Shown here one piece after another: positions 1 through 5,837 of a DNA stretch of 5,837 nucleotides. Origin of the DNA: Verrucomicrobiia bacterium. GTDB lineage: Bacteria; Verrucomicrobiota; Verrucomicrobiia; Verrucomicrobiales; Akkermansiaceae. A program made the position numbers and the translations under genes. The DNA is taken from NCBI GenBank assembly GCA_947460915.1, contig CANHKJ010000199.1:1-5837 (forward strand), read 5' to 3'. The notes below the pieces were generated by a model that worked only from the letters and a program-made list of their open reading frames with translations, had not been told where the DNA came from and did not search any database. Numbering within the stretch: the first letter of the stretch is position 1; each line of letters opens with the position of its first letter.

Positions 1-756
1 CCCTTTGCCGTACTTTCGATCACAGCTGCGGCGCTTGACGATGTAGTTGGCTGGATTTTGCTAGCTTCTGCGGGAGCATTGGCTACCGCATGGGCAAAAA
101 ATCAGGCCTTTGCGATCACTCCGTTACTTTGGCAATTGGGTGGCATTGCTTTTTATGTGTTGGTGATGTTCCGCATCGCTGGGCCGCTATTGCGTAGGGC
201 CTATCGACATCTTTCCTCGGATCATGATCCTTTGCCATCATCGTTCCTGGCATTGTTATTCATTGCCTTATTTCTCTCCTGTTTATGCACCTATCACCTC
301 GGGATCTTTACGATTTTTGGCGCATTTTTACTAGGTGTGAGTTTGCATCAAGAGCGCCGCCTTGCAGAGGCGTGGACGCAAAAGTTTGGAGCTCTGGTGG
401 TGGTTGCTTTTGTTCCGATATTCTTCACCAACAATGGTCTCAATGTAAATTTACAAAATCTCACGCCATGGCAATGGTGGGGATTGGCTGTGGTTCTGAC
501 AGCCTCAGTCACCGCAAAACTTGGCTGCTGTTATGTAGGCGCTCGGCTTGGTGGTGAATCGCACGCTGATGCCTTTAAGATTGGCACGCTCTTGAATACA
601 AGAGCGCTGATGGGATTGATCGCGGTTAATGTTGGCAAAGGTCTTGGCTTACTCAACGATACCCTGTTTACAATGTTTGTGCTGATGTGCTTAATCACCA
701 CAGCAATGTGTGGTCCTTTGTTGAACTGGATGTTGCGCAAAGAAGAGCGTAGTTGA
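1..756 (+). CDS. CPA2-family cation:proton antiporter, C-terminal part (5' truncated by window edge)
   Basis: The reading frame is open from base 1, so the N-terminal helices lie outside the window; 251 residues are visible. It is an inner-membrane protein of mostly hydrophobic helices. Visible residues 9-18 read AAALDDVVGW. This matches the paired-aspartate helix of CPA2 exchangers (D13 and D14 here; the ion-binding Asp pair of NapA-like proteins). Downstream are a GAFLLGV helix, an FF-x-x-x-GL segment and an LLNTRALMGLI-x-VNVG segment, all typical of CPA2/CHX-like antiporters. Family knowledge gives exchange of Na+ or K+ for H+; which cation is used cannot be read here. The protein ends in a short charged tail (RKEERS) right after the last helix, so it lacks the C-terminal nucleotide-binding domain of KefB/KefC. 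The next gene starts 32 bases downstream on the same strand, so co-transcription is plausible. Confidence 0.9.
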   Translation, partial: PFAVLSITAAALDDVVGWILLASAGALATAWAKNQAFAITPLLWQLGGIAFYVLVMFRIAGPLLRRAYRHLSSDHDPLPSSFLALLFIALFLSCLCTYHLGIFTIFGAFLLGVSLHQERRLAEAWTQKFGALVVVAFVPIFFTNNGLNVNLQNLTPWQWWGLAVVLTASVTAKLGCCYVGARLGGESHADAFKIGTLLNTRALMGLIAVNVGKGLGLLNDTLFTMFVLMCLITTAMCGPLLNWMLRKEERS

Positions 757-788
757 AAGAATCGACCCAAGTAAGCGTAGCCTTCTCA

Positions 789-1670
789 ATGTCAACTTTG
801 ACTAGACGTAGATGTTTCGCCATGACTCTTGGTGCCGTAGTGGGCCATGGAGGTTTTTTTTCAGCTTTTGCACAAGCGTTAGAAGTAGAGAAAAATCATC
901 GAGATTTGCGCTTTCAGATCGGCGATGGATTCGGCGAGGGGCTAAAGGAAAACATCGAAGAGGTCTTGCGTTCGTCGGCTGAAACCATTTGGCGTCATTG
1001 CACTAGCACACAATGGCAGATTGCAGGATTTTCGATTTACCAGCACGAGCAGTATCCGATATGTCATTTTGATCATACTGCGGATTCTTGTGTGTCGATC
1101 GGGTTGGCCACAAAGCAGACTTTTTGGGCTCAGTATGCTTTTCAGTTTGCCCATGAATTTTGTCACGCTCTGATTGGTCACACGGGCGATTGGCGCAAAC
1201 GCAATCTGCGACAGCCGGGTCCGAATTTTTGGTTAGAGGAGTGTCTTTGCGAAGTTGCTTCTCTATTTTCTTTGCGAGCAATGTCCGAGGCTTGGCAATC
1301 TCAGCCACCGTATCCAAATTGGAAAGAATATGCAGATCACCTCAATTCTTATGCAGATGAGCGAATTGAGAACACTCGAAAGGCGTATCGGCAGCCCTTT
1401 TCATCATGGTTTGCTGAGGTAGAAAATGATCTGCGGAAAAACCCCACTATGCGCGAGCATAATTGTCGCATCGCGCTGGAATTGCTGCCGATCTTTGAGG
1501 CGGAGCCTGTTGGGTGGGATTCCCTACAGCATTATCGTATGATGGTGCCGAGTGAGGAGCAAAGGCTGAAAGAACACTTCGAGCAATGGTTTCTTGCTGC
1601 GGACCCCACGCAGCATACGTTTATTAGAAAAATTGGCACCGTTTTCGGTGTGAAAATTGCGCAGAAGTGA
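789..1670 (+). CDS. Exported putative zinc metallopeptidase (HExxH, gluzincin-like), uncharacterised
   Basis: A 293-residue protein that I cannot assign to a named family. The ATG at 789 is preferred because it puts a signal peptide at the N terminus: T5-R-R-R-C-F10, a hydrophobic stretch, and an A-x-A site near residue 28. RRCF fits the RR-x-F core of Tat signals, but Sec export is not excluded. A TTG at 753 overlapping the antiporter stop would add 12 residues before the signal and is less likely. HEFCH lies at 122-126 and WLEECLCE at 148-155, so E151 is placed like the third zinc ligand in the WL-N-E motif of M1-type gluzincins, with 24 residues between H126 and E151 rather than the 18 of M1. 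Function as a zinc-dependent peptidase in the periplasm or outside the cell is inferred. The mature part has at least seven cysteines. No clear Shine-Dalgarno is seen. It converges with the HU/IHF gene, with 9 bases between the stop codons. Confidence 0.75.
   Translation: MSTLTRRRCFAMTLGAVVGHGGFFSAFAQALEVEKNHRDLRFQIGDGFGEGLKENIEEVLRSSAETIWRHCTSTQWQIAGFSIYQHEQYPICHFDHTADSCVSIGLATKQTFWAQYAFQFAHEFCHALIGHTGDWRKRNLRQPGPNFWLEECLCEVASLFSLRAMSEAWQSQPPYPNWKEYADHLNSYADERIENTRKAYRQPFSSWFAEVENDLRKNPTMREHNCRIALELLPIFEAEPVGWDSLQHYRMMVPSEEQRLKEHFEQWFLAADPTQHTFIRKIGTVFGVKIAQK
1628..1650 (-). terminator. Weak candidate intrinsic terminator for the rnhC-HU/IHF unit
   Basis: Read on the minus strand, about 30 bases after the HU/IHF stop, there is a perfect 5-bp stem CACCG/CGGTG with an AAAA loop. 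It is followed by CCAA and then five T. It lies inside the 3' end of the convergent peptidase gene. The stem is short and the T tract starts a few bases after it, so this is only a candidate. Confidence 0.3.
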
Positions 1671-1679
1671 CCGTGACTC

Positions 1680-2006
1680 TTATGCCTTTTTTTCGCGAAT
1701 GATGGGCAAGGTTTGTGATACTTTTTCCTTGAGTTCCTTGCCGGGCTTGAACTTTACCACAGCGCAGGCAGGAATGTGAATCGCCTTGCTTGGGTTGCGA
1801 GGATTACGGCCGACCTTAGCCTTGATTTCCGACACTTGGAACACGCCAAAATTCCTGATGATGACTTTTTCACCCAAGCACAGTTGCTCGGTCACGGAGT
1901 CCATGAATTGATCGACGATTTCCGTCACAAGTGTCTGGGTTAGCTCGCGGTGGCTGAGTTTGTTCGTGATGTCGGCAATGAGATTGCGCTTCGTGAGTGT
2001 GGACAT
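1680..2006 (-). CDS. HU/IHF-family DNA-binding protein
   Basis: A 108-residue protein of normal family length (about 90-100) plus a short lysine-containing tail. The N-terminal helices carry LTKRNLIADI and a helix pair up to about residue 42. Then come GEKVIIRNFGVF (45-56), the family's saddle strand motif, and the DNA-binding arm with GRNPRNP (66-72). That arm includes the proline that intercalates at DNA kinks in HU and IHF. It ends with KFKPGKELKEKV. These proteins bind as dimers and bend DNA in the nucleoid. HU versus IHF alpha/beta cannot be settled from this sequence alone. The ATG at 2006 is chosen because MSTLTKRNLI aligns with family N termini; an in-frame upstream start at 2069 would add 21 unrelated residues. 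No clear ribosome-binding site precedes it. It lies downstream of rnhC on the same strand after a 105-base gap that may hold its own promoter. Confidence 0.93.
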   Translation of the reverse strand: MSTLTKRNLIADITNKLSHRELTQTLVTEIVDQFMDSVTEQLCLGEKVIIRNFGVFQVSEIKAKVGRNPRNPSKAIHIPACAVVKFKPGKELKEKVSQTLPIIREKKA

Positions 2007-2012
2007 GGCTAC

Positions 2013-2026
2013 TGATAATTGATAAT
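2013..2026. repeat. Tandem 7-base repeat (TGATAAT x2) just upstream of the HU/IHF start
   Basis: TGATAAT occurs twice in perfect tandem, followed by GATAATGATA-like sequence, 7 to 25 bases before the HU/IHF start codon. On the gene's strand this reads ATCATTATCAATTATCA. It contains TATCAA, which matches the 5' half (WATCAA) of the IHF consensus, but the TTR half is not at the required spacing. It could be a leader or operator element or simply AT-rich leader. No function is demonstrated. Confidence 0.45.
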
Positions 2027-2081
2027 GATATGCTGCTGGGGGTGAGCAATTTGTAAGCCATAGAATCACGAGTTTGTCGCG

Positions 2082-2110
2082 AAAAAAATGCTTTTTTGGT
2101 GATTTTTTTT
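2082..2110. other. Cluster of A/T tracts between rnhC and the HU/IHF gene
   Basis: The plus strand shows A7, then T6, then T8, with centres about 9.5 and 12 bases apart, close to helical phase. This favours intrinsically curved DNA. The A7/T6 pair can also fold as an A-T-only hairpin with a 3-base loop, directly after the rnhC stop. Possible roles are an upstream promoter element for the HU/IHF gene or a weak transcription-ending signal for rnhC. The sequence does not decide between them. I find no convincing -35/-10 pair in the remainder of this 105-base gap. Confidence 0.4.
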
Positions 2111-2111
2111 G

Positions 2112-3026
2112 TTAGGTGAGGTCGCCGATCACTTGCTGAGTGGTCTTAAAATGGAGTTTAGCTACCTTATCCAGTGCCTCGTTACCATGCTTCTGTATGA
2201 CCTTCTTTGCTGCCGAAATCACTGAGGCTGAGGCACCAAGTGGCAGTGTTATCCCGCCAGCAACGGAGGTTTTATCCATCCATTCGACGAATCTTTCGCG
2301 AGCAAGAATCGATGCTGCGGCTACGGCGATATCCGACTCTCCTCCAGTCCGCTGATCGAGGGCAATTTTCAGCTTTTTTGCCGCTAGCGCCTTTTGCAGA
2401 ACAAATGGTTTGGCGAATTGGTCGCTCAGTGTCCGTGGGCAATCAGGGACGAGTTGTAGCAATTTTTCAATCACGCTGGAATGACCCCAAGCCAGCATTT
2501 TGTTGAGATTTCCAAATTGTTGATAGGTTTCATTGTAGCGTTGTGGGGGGAGTGTCATGATGTAAAATTCCACACCTGGTGTGCTACGAATGACCTCAGC
2601 GAGTTGCCTGATTTTCGCGGCGCTGTTGACTTTTTTCGAGTCCATTATGCCGGCCTTCATCAATTGCCTAGTGATCTCGTGATCGGTGTATACTCCCGCA
2701 ATGACCAATGGTCCGAAGTAATCGCCCTTGCCGCTTTCATCGATGCCAAAGTGTGGTGAAAACATCTGCGGGTCATGAATTTCTTCATAACCCATCGTTG
2801 CTACTCCGAGCACTTCAGGTTCAAGATGAAACTCGATGAAATCGCGGGTATCTTTTCCCTGAATTAGCACCTTGGGACCTTTTTCATAGACACTCACACT
2901 GAGCTTTCCTTTTTTTGCTGAGAAAAGTGTATAGGGCTTTTCGACGAACTCGAAGTCCTGCGCTTTCAGCAAATCTCGAAGCTTTTTGCATTGCAGCGTT
3001 GTGAGTGGTGCGGTGTGAGAGTTCAT
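2112..3026 (-). CDS. rnhC: Ribonuclease HIII
   Basis: A 304-residue type 2 RNase H that cuts the RNA strand of RNA/DNA hybrids in the cytoplasm. The N-terminal part (about 1-80) fits the TBP-like substrate-binding domain that separates RNase HIII from HII. The catalytic domain opens with GIDESGKGDYFGPLV (94-108), diagnostic of RNase HIII. It continues with DSKK (129-132), LSDQF (200-204) and SDIAVAAASILAR (231-243). D96, E97, D202 and D232 fit the four-acid metal site of characterised RNase HIII, so the enzyme should be active. ATG 3026 is preferred over an in-frame GTG at 3038. A weak GGGA sits 6 bases upstream of the ATG, and the family needs no extra residues. It is divergent from mutY across 82 bases. 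A TATGAT hexamer at 3062-3067 on its strand could be a -10 box, but no good -35 accompanies it. The HU/IHF gene follows downstream. Confidence 0.95.
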   Translation of the reverse strand: MNSHTAPLTTLQCKKLRDLLKAQDFEFVEKPYTLFSAKKGKLSVSVYEKGPKVLIQGKDTRDFIEFHLEPEVLGVATMGYEEIHDPQMFSPHFGIDESGKGDYFGPLVIAGVYTDHEITRQLMKAGIMDSKKVNSAAKIRQLAEVIRSTPGVEFYIMTLPPQRYNETYQQFGNLNKMLAWGHSSVIEKLLQLVPDCPRTLSDQFAKPFVLQKALAAKKLKIALDQRTGGESDIAVAAASILARERFVEWMDKTSVAGGITLPLGASASVISAAKKVIQKHGNEALDKVAKLHFKTTQQVIGDLT

Positions 3027-3098
3027 CTTTCGTCCCACAAATCATGCTTGAGTTTGCAGACATCATACAGCAAAAAATGAGGGAAATGCATTGCGGAT

Positions 3099-3103
3099 GG
3101 AGG
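3099..3103 (+). promoter_or_regulatory. Shine-Dalgarno for mutY (GGAGG)
   Basis: GGAGG lies 5 bases before the ATG at 3109. It is the only strong ribosome-binding site in the window. It decides the mutY start against the in-frame TTG at 3091 and ATG at 3097, both of which lie upstream of this motif. Confidence 0.65.
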
Positions 3104-3108
3104 AAACT

Positions 3109-4143
3109 ATGCTTTGCTGGGCTGTGCTCAAGCCGATCGCCACTAAAGACCCCATCGAGGCCACGCCTGAATTTCGGCTGGCATTGCGTACATGGTTTAC
3201 GAAATGCGGCAGAGATTATCCATGGCGCCGCACGCGAGATCCTTATGCCATATTGGTCAGCGAAGTGATGTTGCAACAAACACGCCTCGCCGTTGTGTTA
3301 GGTAAGGGCTATTATGAGCGTTTCATGCGTAATTATCCAGATGTGCAGACTCTTGCAAATGCACCCGAAGAGGAATTGCTGCGAGTTTGGGAAGGACTGG
3401 GTTATTACCGCAGAGCGCGTATGCTTCAAGCTACCGCTTGTGCTGTCATGGCGCATCACGGTGGTGTTTTTCCAAATCATGAAAAGGAATTGTTAGCCTT
3501 GCCGGGTATTGGGCGTTATACCGTGGGGGCATTGCGAAGTTTCGCTTTTGATCAGCCATCGCCACTTGTCGATGGCAATGTCATGCGTATATTTGCTCGA
3601 CTCTTCGCGGATGATACTGCGGTTGATTCAACTGAGGGCGTGAAGAGAAGTTGGCAGCGTGCAGAGGTTTTGTTAGATCAAAAACATCCTCGTTTGTATA
3701 ACTCAGCGTTGATGGAACTGGGACAGACGTTTTGTAAAGTTGGTATTCCCGATTGCCTGTCCTGCCCTGTGGCGGCGTTTTGTCAATCACGCGAGCCTCA
3801 TAATCTCCCAGTCAAAGTGGGTAAAGTTTCGATCACGCAAATCGAAGAAGTCTCCATTTTTGCTCGTCAGAAAAACAGGGTGCTATTGGCCATGGAGAAG
3901 GGCACACGTCGTCGCGGACTATGGCGTTTTCCCGAGCGCTCACATGAAGAAATCGCGAATTCGGATGTGATCTATGAGGCAAATTACGCAATTACTCGAT
4001 ATCGCGTGAGCATGATAGTTCATGCGGCATATGGCATCGAACCTAAGAATGGGGAGCAGTGGGTGGAGGACACTGATCTCGAATCTTTTCCGATGTCTGC
4101 GCCTTATCGTAAGGCCCTGCGCCACTTGCTGACGCAGGACTGA
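3109..4143 (+). CDS. mutY: A/G-specific adenine DNA glycosylase
   Basis: A 344-residue base-excision repair enzyme that removes adenine mispaired with 8-oxoguanine, preventing G:C to T:A mutations. The catalytic domain is complete. It has PWR-x-x-RDPY (38-46), then SEVMLQQT (51-58) with the catalytic glutamate E52. The helix-hairpin-helix LPGIGRYTVGA (131-141) has Y137 where endonuclease III has its lysine; VDGNV (154-158) holds catalytic D155. Cysteines C209-x6-C216-x2-C219-x5-C225 form the [4Fe-4S] site. The C-terminal Nudix-like domain keeps GLWRFP (270-275) and an ending PYRKALRHL typical of MutY. Odd point: where well-studied MutY proteins have the FSH or FTH loop that senses 8-oxoguanine, this one reads ITR (295-297), losing the histidine. 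It diverges from rnhC and converges with the repeat-protein gene, with 12 bases between the stop codons. Confidence 0.95.
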   Translation: MLCWAVLKPIATKDPIEATPEFRLALRTWFTKCGRDYPWRRTRDPYAILVSEVMLQQTRLAVVLGKGYYERFMRNYPDVQTLANAPEEELLRVWEGLGYYRRARMLQATACAVMAHHGGVFPNHEKELLALPGIGRYTVGALRSFAFDQPSPLVDGNVMRIFARLFADDTAVDSTEGVKRSWQRAEVLLDQKHPRLYNSALMELGQTFCKVGIPDCLSCPVAAFCQSREPHNLPVKVGKVSITQIEEVSIFARQKNRVLLAMEKGTRRRGLWRFPERSHEEIANSDVIYEANYAITRYRVSMIVHAAYGIEPKNGEQWVEDTDLESFPMSAPYRKALRHLLTQD

Positions 4144-4155
4144 AGAACGTTACGT

Positions 4156-5837
4156 TTAGGGCTTATCGATTTTGACTCGACCAAAGATTTTGGTGTTAGT
4201 ACCTTTGGTAATCGTCACGGTGATATCATCGGCGGCACTTTCGTTTTCGACAACGCTCACGATACCAGCAGTTGCTGCGCCGAGAGCGACATCATTCCAG
4301 GTTTGCAAATCTGTGCTCCACTGGAAGATTTGGGTTGTATCGTTTTCAGAATCATCGCTGCGTTTGAATGTGAAAACAGCATTGGTAGCTGTGGCTGCAA
4401 ATGCGGGGAGGATTTGTCGATTCGGAAGATTAGGATTCCCTGCAAGTGCATACTCAATCAGGTTGCTGATACCATCGCTATCAGCATCATCCAACTCGCC
4501 GCGCTTGGTGACATCGGTAATACTATCAGCAAAAGCGTCATAGCCAGCCGCAGGAGGCGTACCCTCAATGCGAATTTGGTGCAAGGTGTTGTCATATACC
4601 ACTGCGTATCCGGCAGGCAGACCACTCACGGAAGCAAAAGCAGAACCGGTGATGGCCGATGCCGATTCGACAAGAATGTATGAGGTTTGTGTTGGATCAC
4701 TGATTACGCTGAGATTGAGATTGAGCTCGGAAATGTCAATGACGCCGCTGCCAGTAAGCTCTAAGGTATCTGCCACTTCACCATCCAATTGCATGGTGAG
4801 TTCGCCTTCACCCGATACATTGAATCCTGTACTCAAGACTCCAAGACCATTTCCCGGAGCAATGGCGCCATCAATGTTGAGTGTGATGGGTCCACCAACA
4901 ATACCGTTGCCAGAGAGAATAGCAGAGCCGAAGTCACCCTCGTCATCACCAACGATGACATTGCCCGTAGCGGAACTATGATCAACATTGATGCGCAGAT
5001 CTCCCTGTTTGATACTTGTGAATCCAGTGTAGGTATTCGCAGCAGTTAAAGTTAGCATGCCATTCCCAGCTTTAGTTAGACCTCCACCCACAGATGTCAC
5101 ATCGGCGGCAAGAAGTTTGGGGATCGTAACATTGAAGCCGTTCGTATCGACAATCAAACCATTTTCCTTGATCCATGCGTTGTCGTTTTCTGCAGTAATG
5201 AAGTCGATAACATTGGCACGAGCTTGCAATGTTCCGCCATTGAAGTTTAGAATCTCGACATTATTGCTGTGTTTGATTTTTGTGACCCGTAGAATACCTC
5301 CATTCAGGTTGACGGTTCCTGTCGCTGATTGAGAAACACGAAACTCTCCAGCGGCGAAAACTCCTCCATTGATGGTGACGGTGCCTGCCGCTCCATATGC
5401 ATTCAATACTTCTCGTGTTCCTCCATCGAAGGTGCCGGAATCGAGAATGAAGTTGTTAGCACCTCCGGCTGTATTTCCTGCTGGAAAAACATACGTGCCG
5501 CCCGTGGCGCTGATGCTAGCCCCGTCGAGGCGAAGTGTGCCTCCGCGTGAGACAATGAAGCCTGCCATGCTGTCAGGTTGAGCTGTGCCAGCAGATCCGG
5601 TGATGGTGTATGCTCCCGATTTGAGATGTAGCGTTCCTCCGGATACATTCAAGCCCGCAAGAGTGCTCGTGTGGTCGGTGCCGGGATCGTATTCCCAATT
5701 GCCGGTGCCAATTTTCCGAATGGCACTGCTGCCAGTTAGATCACCCGTATAAACGGTGGACTGGTTGTTTTGACCGACGGTCAAGGCAATCGCAGCAGGT
5801 GTTGCGTTTTGAAGTGTGAGCGATTGCGTGCCTTTGA
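4156..5837 (-). CDS. Secreted beta-helical repeat protein with autotransporter-associated repeats, C-terminal part (5' truncated by window edge)
   Basis: The frame runs open through base 5837, so the signal peptide and an unknown length of N terminus lie outside; 559 residues are visible. Composition is rich in G, T, S, N and A and poor in cysteine, as in extracellular beta-helices. In order from the visible N terminus: repeated strand-turn units with NGG/SGG turns; one good autotransporter-associated beta-strand repeat (GGGLTKAGNGMLTLTAANTY start); a G-x-I-x-PGNGLGVLSTG segment; a strand-rich module ending GLPAGYAVVYD; and a C-terminal region with DADSDGISNLIEYALAGNP then FKRS and WSTDLQTWNDV. 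The protein ends FGRVKIDKP. There is no outer-membrane beta-barrel and no PEP-CTERM-like tail, so it is not a classical autotransporter. Role as a surface or secreted structural or adhesive protein is inferred; the ligand is unknown. Confidence 0.85.
   Translation of the reverse strand, partial: KGTQSLTLQNATPAAIALTVGQNNQSTVYTGDLTGSSAIRKIGTGNWEYDPGTDHTSTLAGLNVSGGTLHLKSGAYTITGSAGTAQPDSMAGFIVSRGGTLRLDGASISATGGTYVFPAGNTAGGANNFILDSGTFDGGTREVLNAYGAAGTVTINGGVFAAGEFRVSQSATGTVNLNGGILRVTKIKHSNNVEILNFNGGTLQARANVIDFITAENDNAWIKENGLIVDTNGFNVTIPKLLAADVTSVGGGLTKAGNGMLTLTAANTYTGFTSIKQGDLRINVDHSSATGNVIVGDDEGDFGSAILSGNGIVGGPITLNIDGAIAPGNGLGVLSTGFNVSGEGELTMQLDGEVADTLELTGSGVIDISELNLNLSVISDPTQTSYILVESASAITGSAFASVSGLPAGYAVVYDNTLHQIRIEGTPPAAGYDAFADSITDVTKRGELDDADSDGISNLIEYALAGNPNLPNRQILPAFAATATNAVFTFKRSDDSENDTTQIFQWSTDLQTWNDVALGAATAGIVSVVENESAADDITVTITKGTNTKIFGRVKIDKP
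4159..4542 (-). other. C-terminal D-x-D-x-DG / EYAL region of the secreted protein
   Basis: About 128 residues. They begin with YDAFADSITD and the acidic calcium-type loop DADSDGISNLIEYALAGNP, encoded at 4432-4488. A beta-rich part with FTFKRS and WSTDLQTWNDV follows, ending GRVKIDKP. Similar tails close many verrucomicrobial secreted proteins. A role in sorting, anchoring or calcium-dependent folding is inferred. Confidence 0.6.
4987..5088 (-). other. Autotransporter-associated beta-strand repeat domain (PATR type)
   Basis: A 34-residue unit with the family pattern G-G-L-T-K-x-G-x-G-x-L-T-L-x-x-x-N-T-Y-T-G-x-T-x-I-x-x-G-x-L. It is the one close match in the visible part. A more degenerate copy (TGDLTGSSAIRKIGTGNW, then LAGLNVSGGTLHL) lies near 5640-5750. 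Confidence 0.8.
5221..5643 (-). repeat. Degenerate NGG/SGG strand-turn repeats in the secreted protein
   Basis: At protein level, units such as SGGTLHL, RGGTLRLDG, DGGTREV, NGGVFAAG, NGGILRV and NGGTLQA recur. The last four GG pairs are spaced 19, 22 and 21 residues apart, consistent with rungs of a right-handed beta-helix. The DNA itself is not repeated exactly, which points to old, diverged repeats rather than recent expansion. Confidence 0.6.

Noticed and set aside
1003..1317. 104-codon minus-strand frame opposite the peptidase gene
   Set aside because: It overlaps the HEFCH/WLEE-encoding region in antisense and has no independent support.
2140..2759. Plus-strand open frames opposite rnhC (71-99 codons)
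   Set aside because: They are antisense to the RNase HIII motifs, with no start signals and no domain features.
3027..3108. Search for divergent promoters between rnhC and mutY
   Set aside because: A TATGAT hexamer on the minus strand is the only good -10 match and it lacks a matching -35. No convincing plus-strand pair was found, so no promoter is annotated.
2884..3279. 131-codon open frame on the minus strand covering the rnhC start and the mutY 5' end
   Set aside because: It overlaps the well-supported rnhC and mutY coding regions in another frame and has no recognisable domain; it is a shadow.
4144..4162. AACGTTACGTT inverted repeat between the mutY stop and the convergent gene
   Set aside because: It has only a 4-bp stem and no T tract of useful length after it on either strand; not a credible terminator.
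4172..4981. Several plus-strand open frames of 120-140 codons opposite the secreted repeat protein gene
   Set aside because: They are antisense to a long, clearly protein-like frame with recognisable repeats. Low-complexity repeat genes often leave open antisense frames.

Overview
The window looks like a chromosomal segment from a Verrucomicrobiota-type bacterium of moderate base composition. That assignment is inferred. It rests mainly on the protein at the right edge, which has autotransporter-type beta-strand repeats and a C-terminal region of the D-x-D-x-D-G-I-x-N-L-x-E-Y-A-L type that is common in secreted proteins of that phylum. An RNase HIII gene and weak Shine-Dalgarno signals at most starts fit this but do not prove it.

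Layout. At 1-756 (+) is the C-terminal part of a CPA2-type cation:proton antiporter, open at the left edge. At 789-1670 (+) is an uncharacterised exported protein with a twin-arginine-like signal peptide and an HEFCH zinc-peptidase motif. Facing it on the minus strand is a two-gene unit: rnhC (RNase HIII, 2112-3026), then an HU/IHF-family DNA-binding protein (1680-2006), separated by about 105 bases rich in A/T tracts. Divergent from rnhC is mutY (3109-4143, +), an adenine glycosylase with an intact catalytic domain and iron-sulfur site but an altered 8-oxoguanine-sensing loop. Convergent with mutY is the 3' part of a large secreted beta-helical repeat protein (4156-5837, -), open at the right edge.

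How the genes relate. The centre (HU/IHF, rnhC, mutY) is a small genome-maintenance cluster: nucleoid architecture, removal of RNA from RNA/DNA hybrids, and repair of A opposite 8-oxoguanine. The flanks are envelope functions: ion/proton exchange, a probable exported peptidase, and a surface or secreted repeat protein. All genes are tightly packed. No stretch over 300 bases lacks a gene, and I see no tRNA, rRNA, CRISPR array, insertion sequence or phage gene.

I do not see a clearly new multi-gene system. The points most worth a second look are the exported HExxH protein, the non-canonical MutY loop, and the architecture and export route of the repeat protein.
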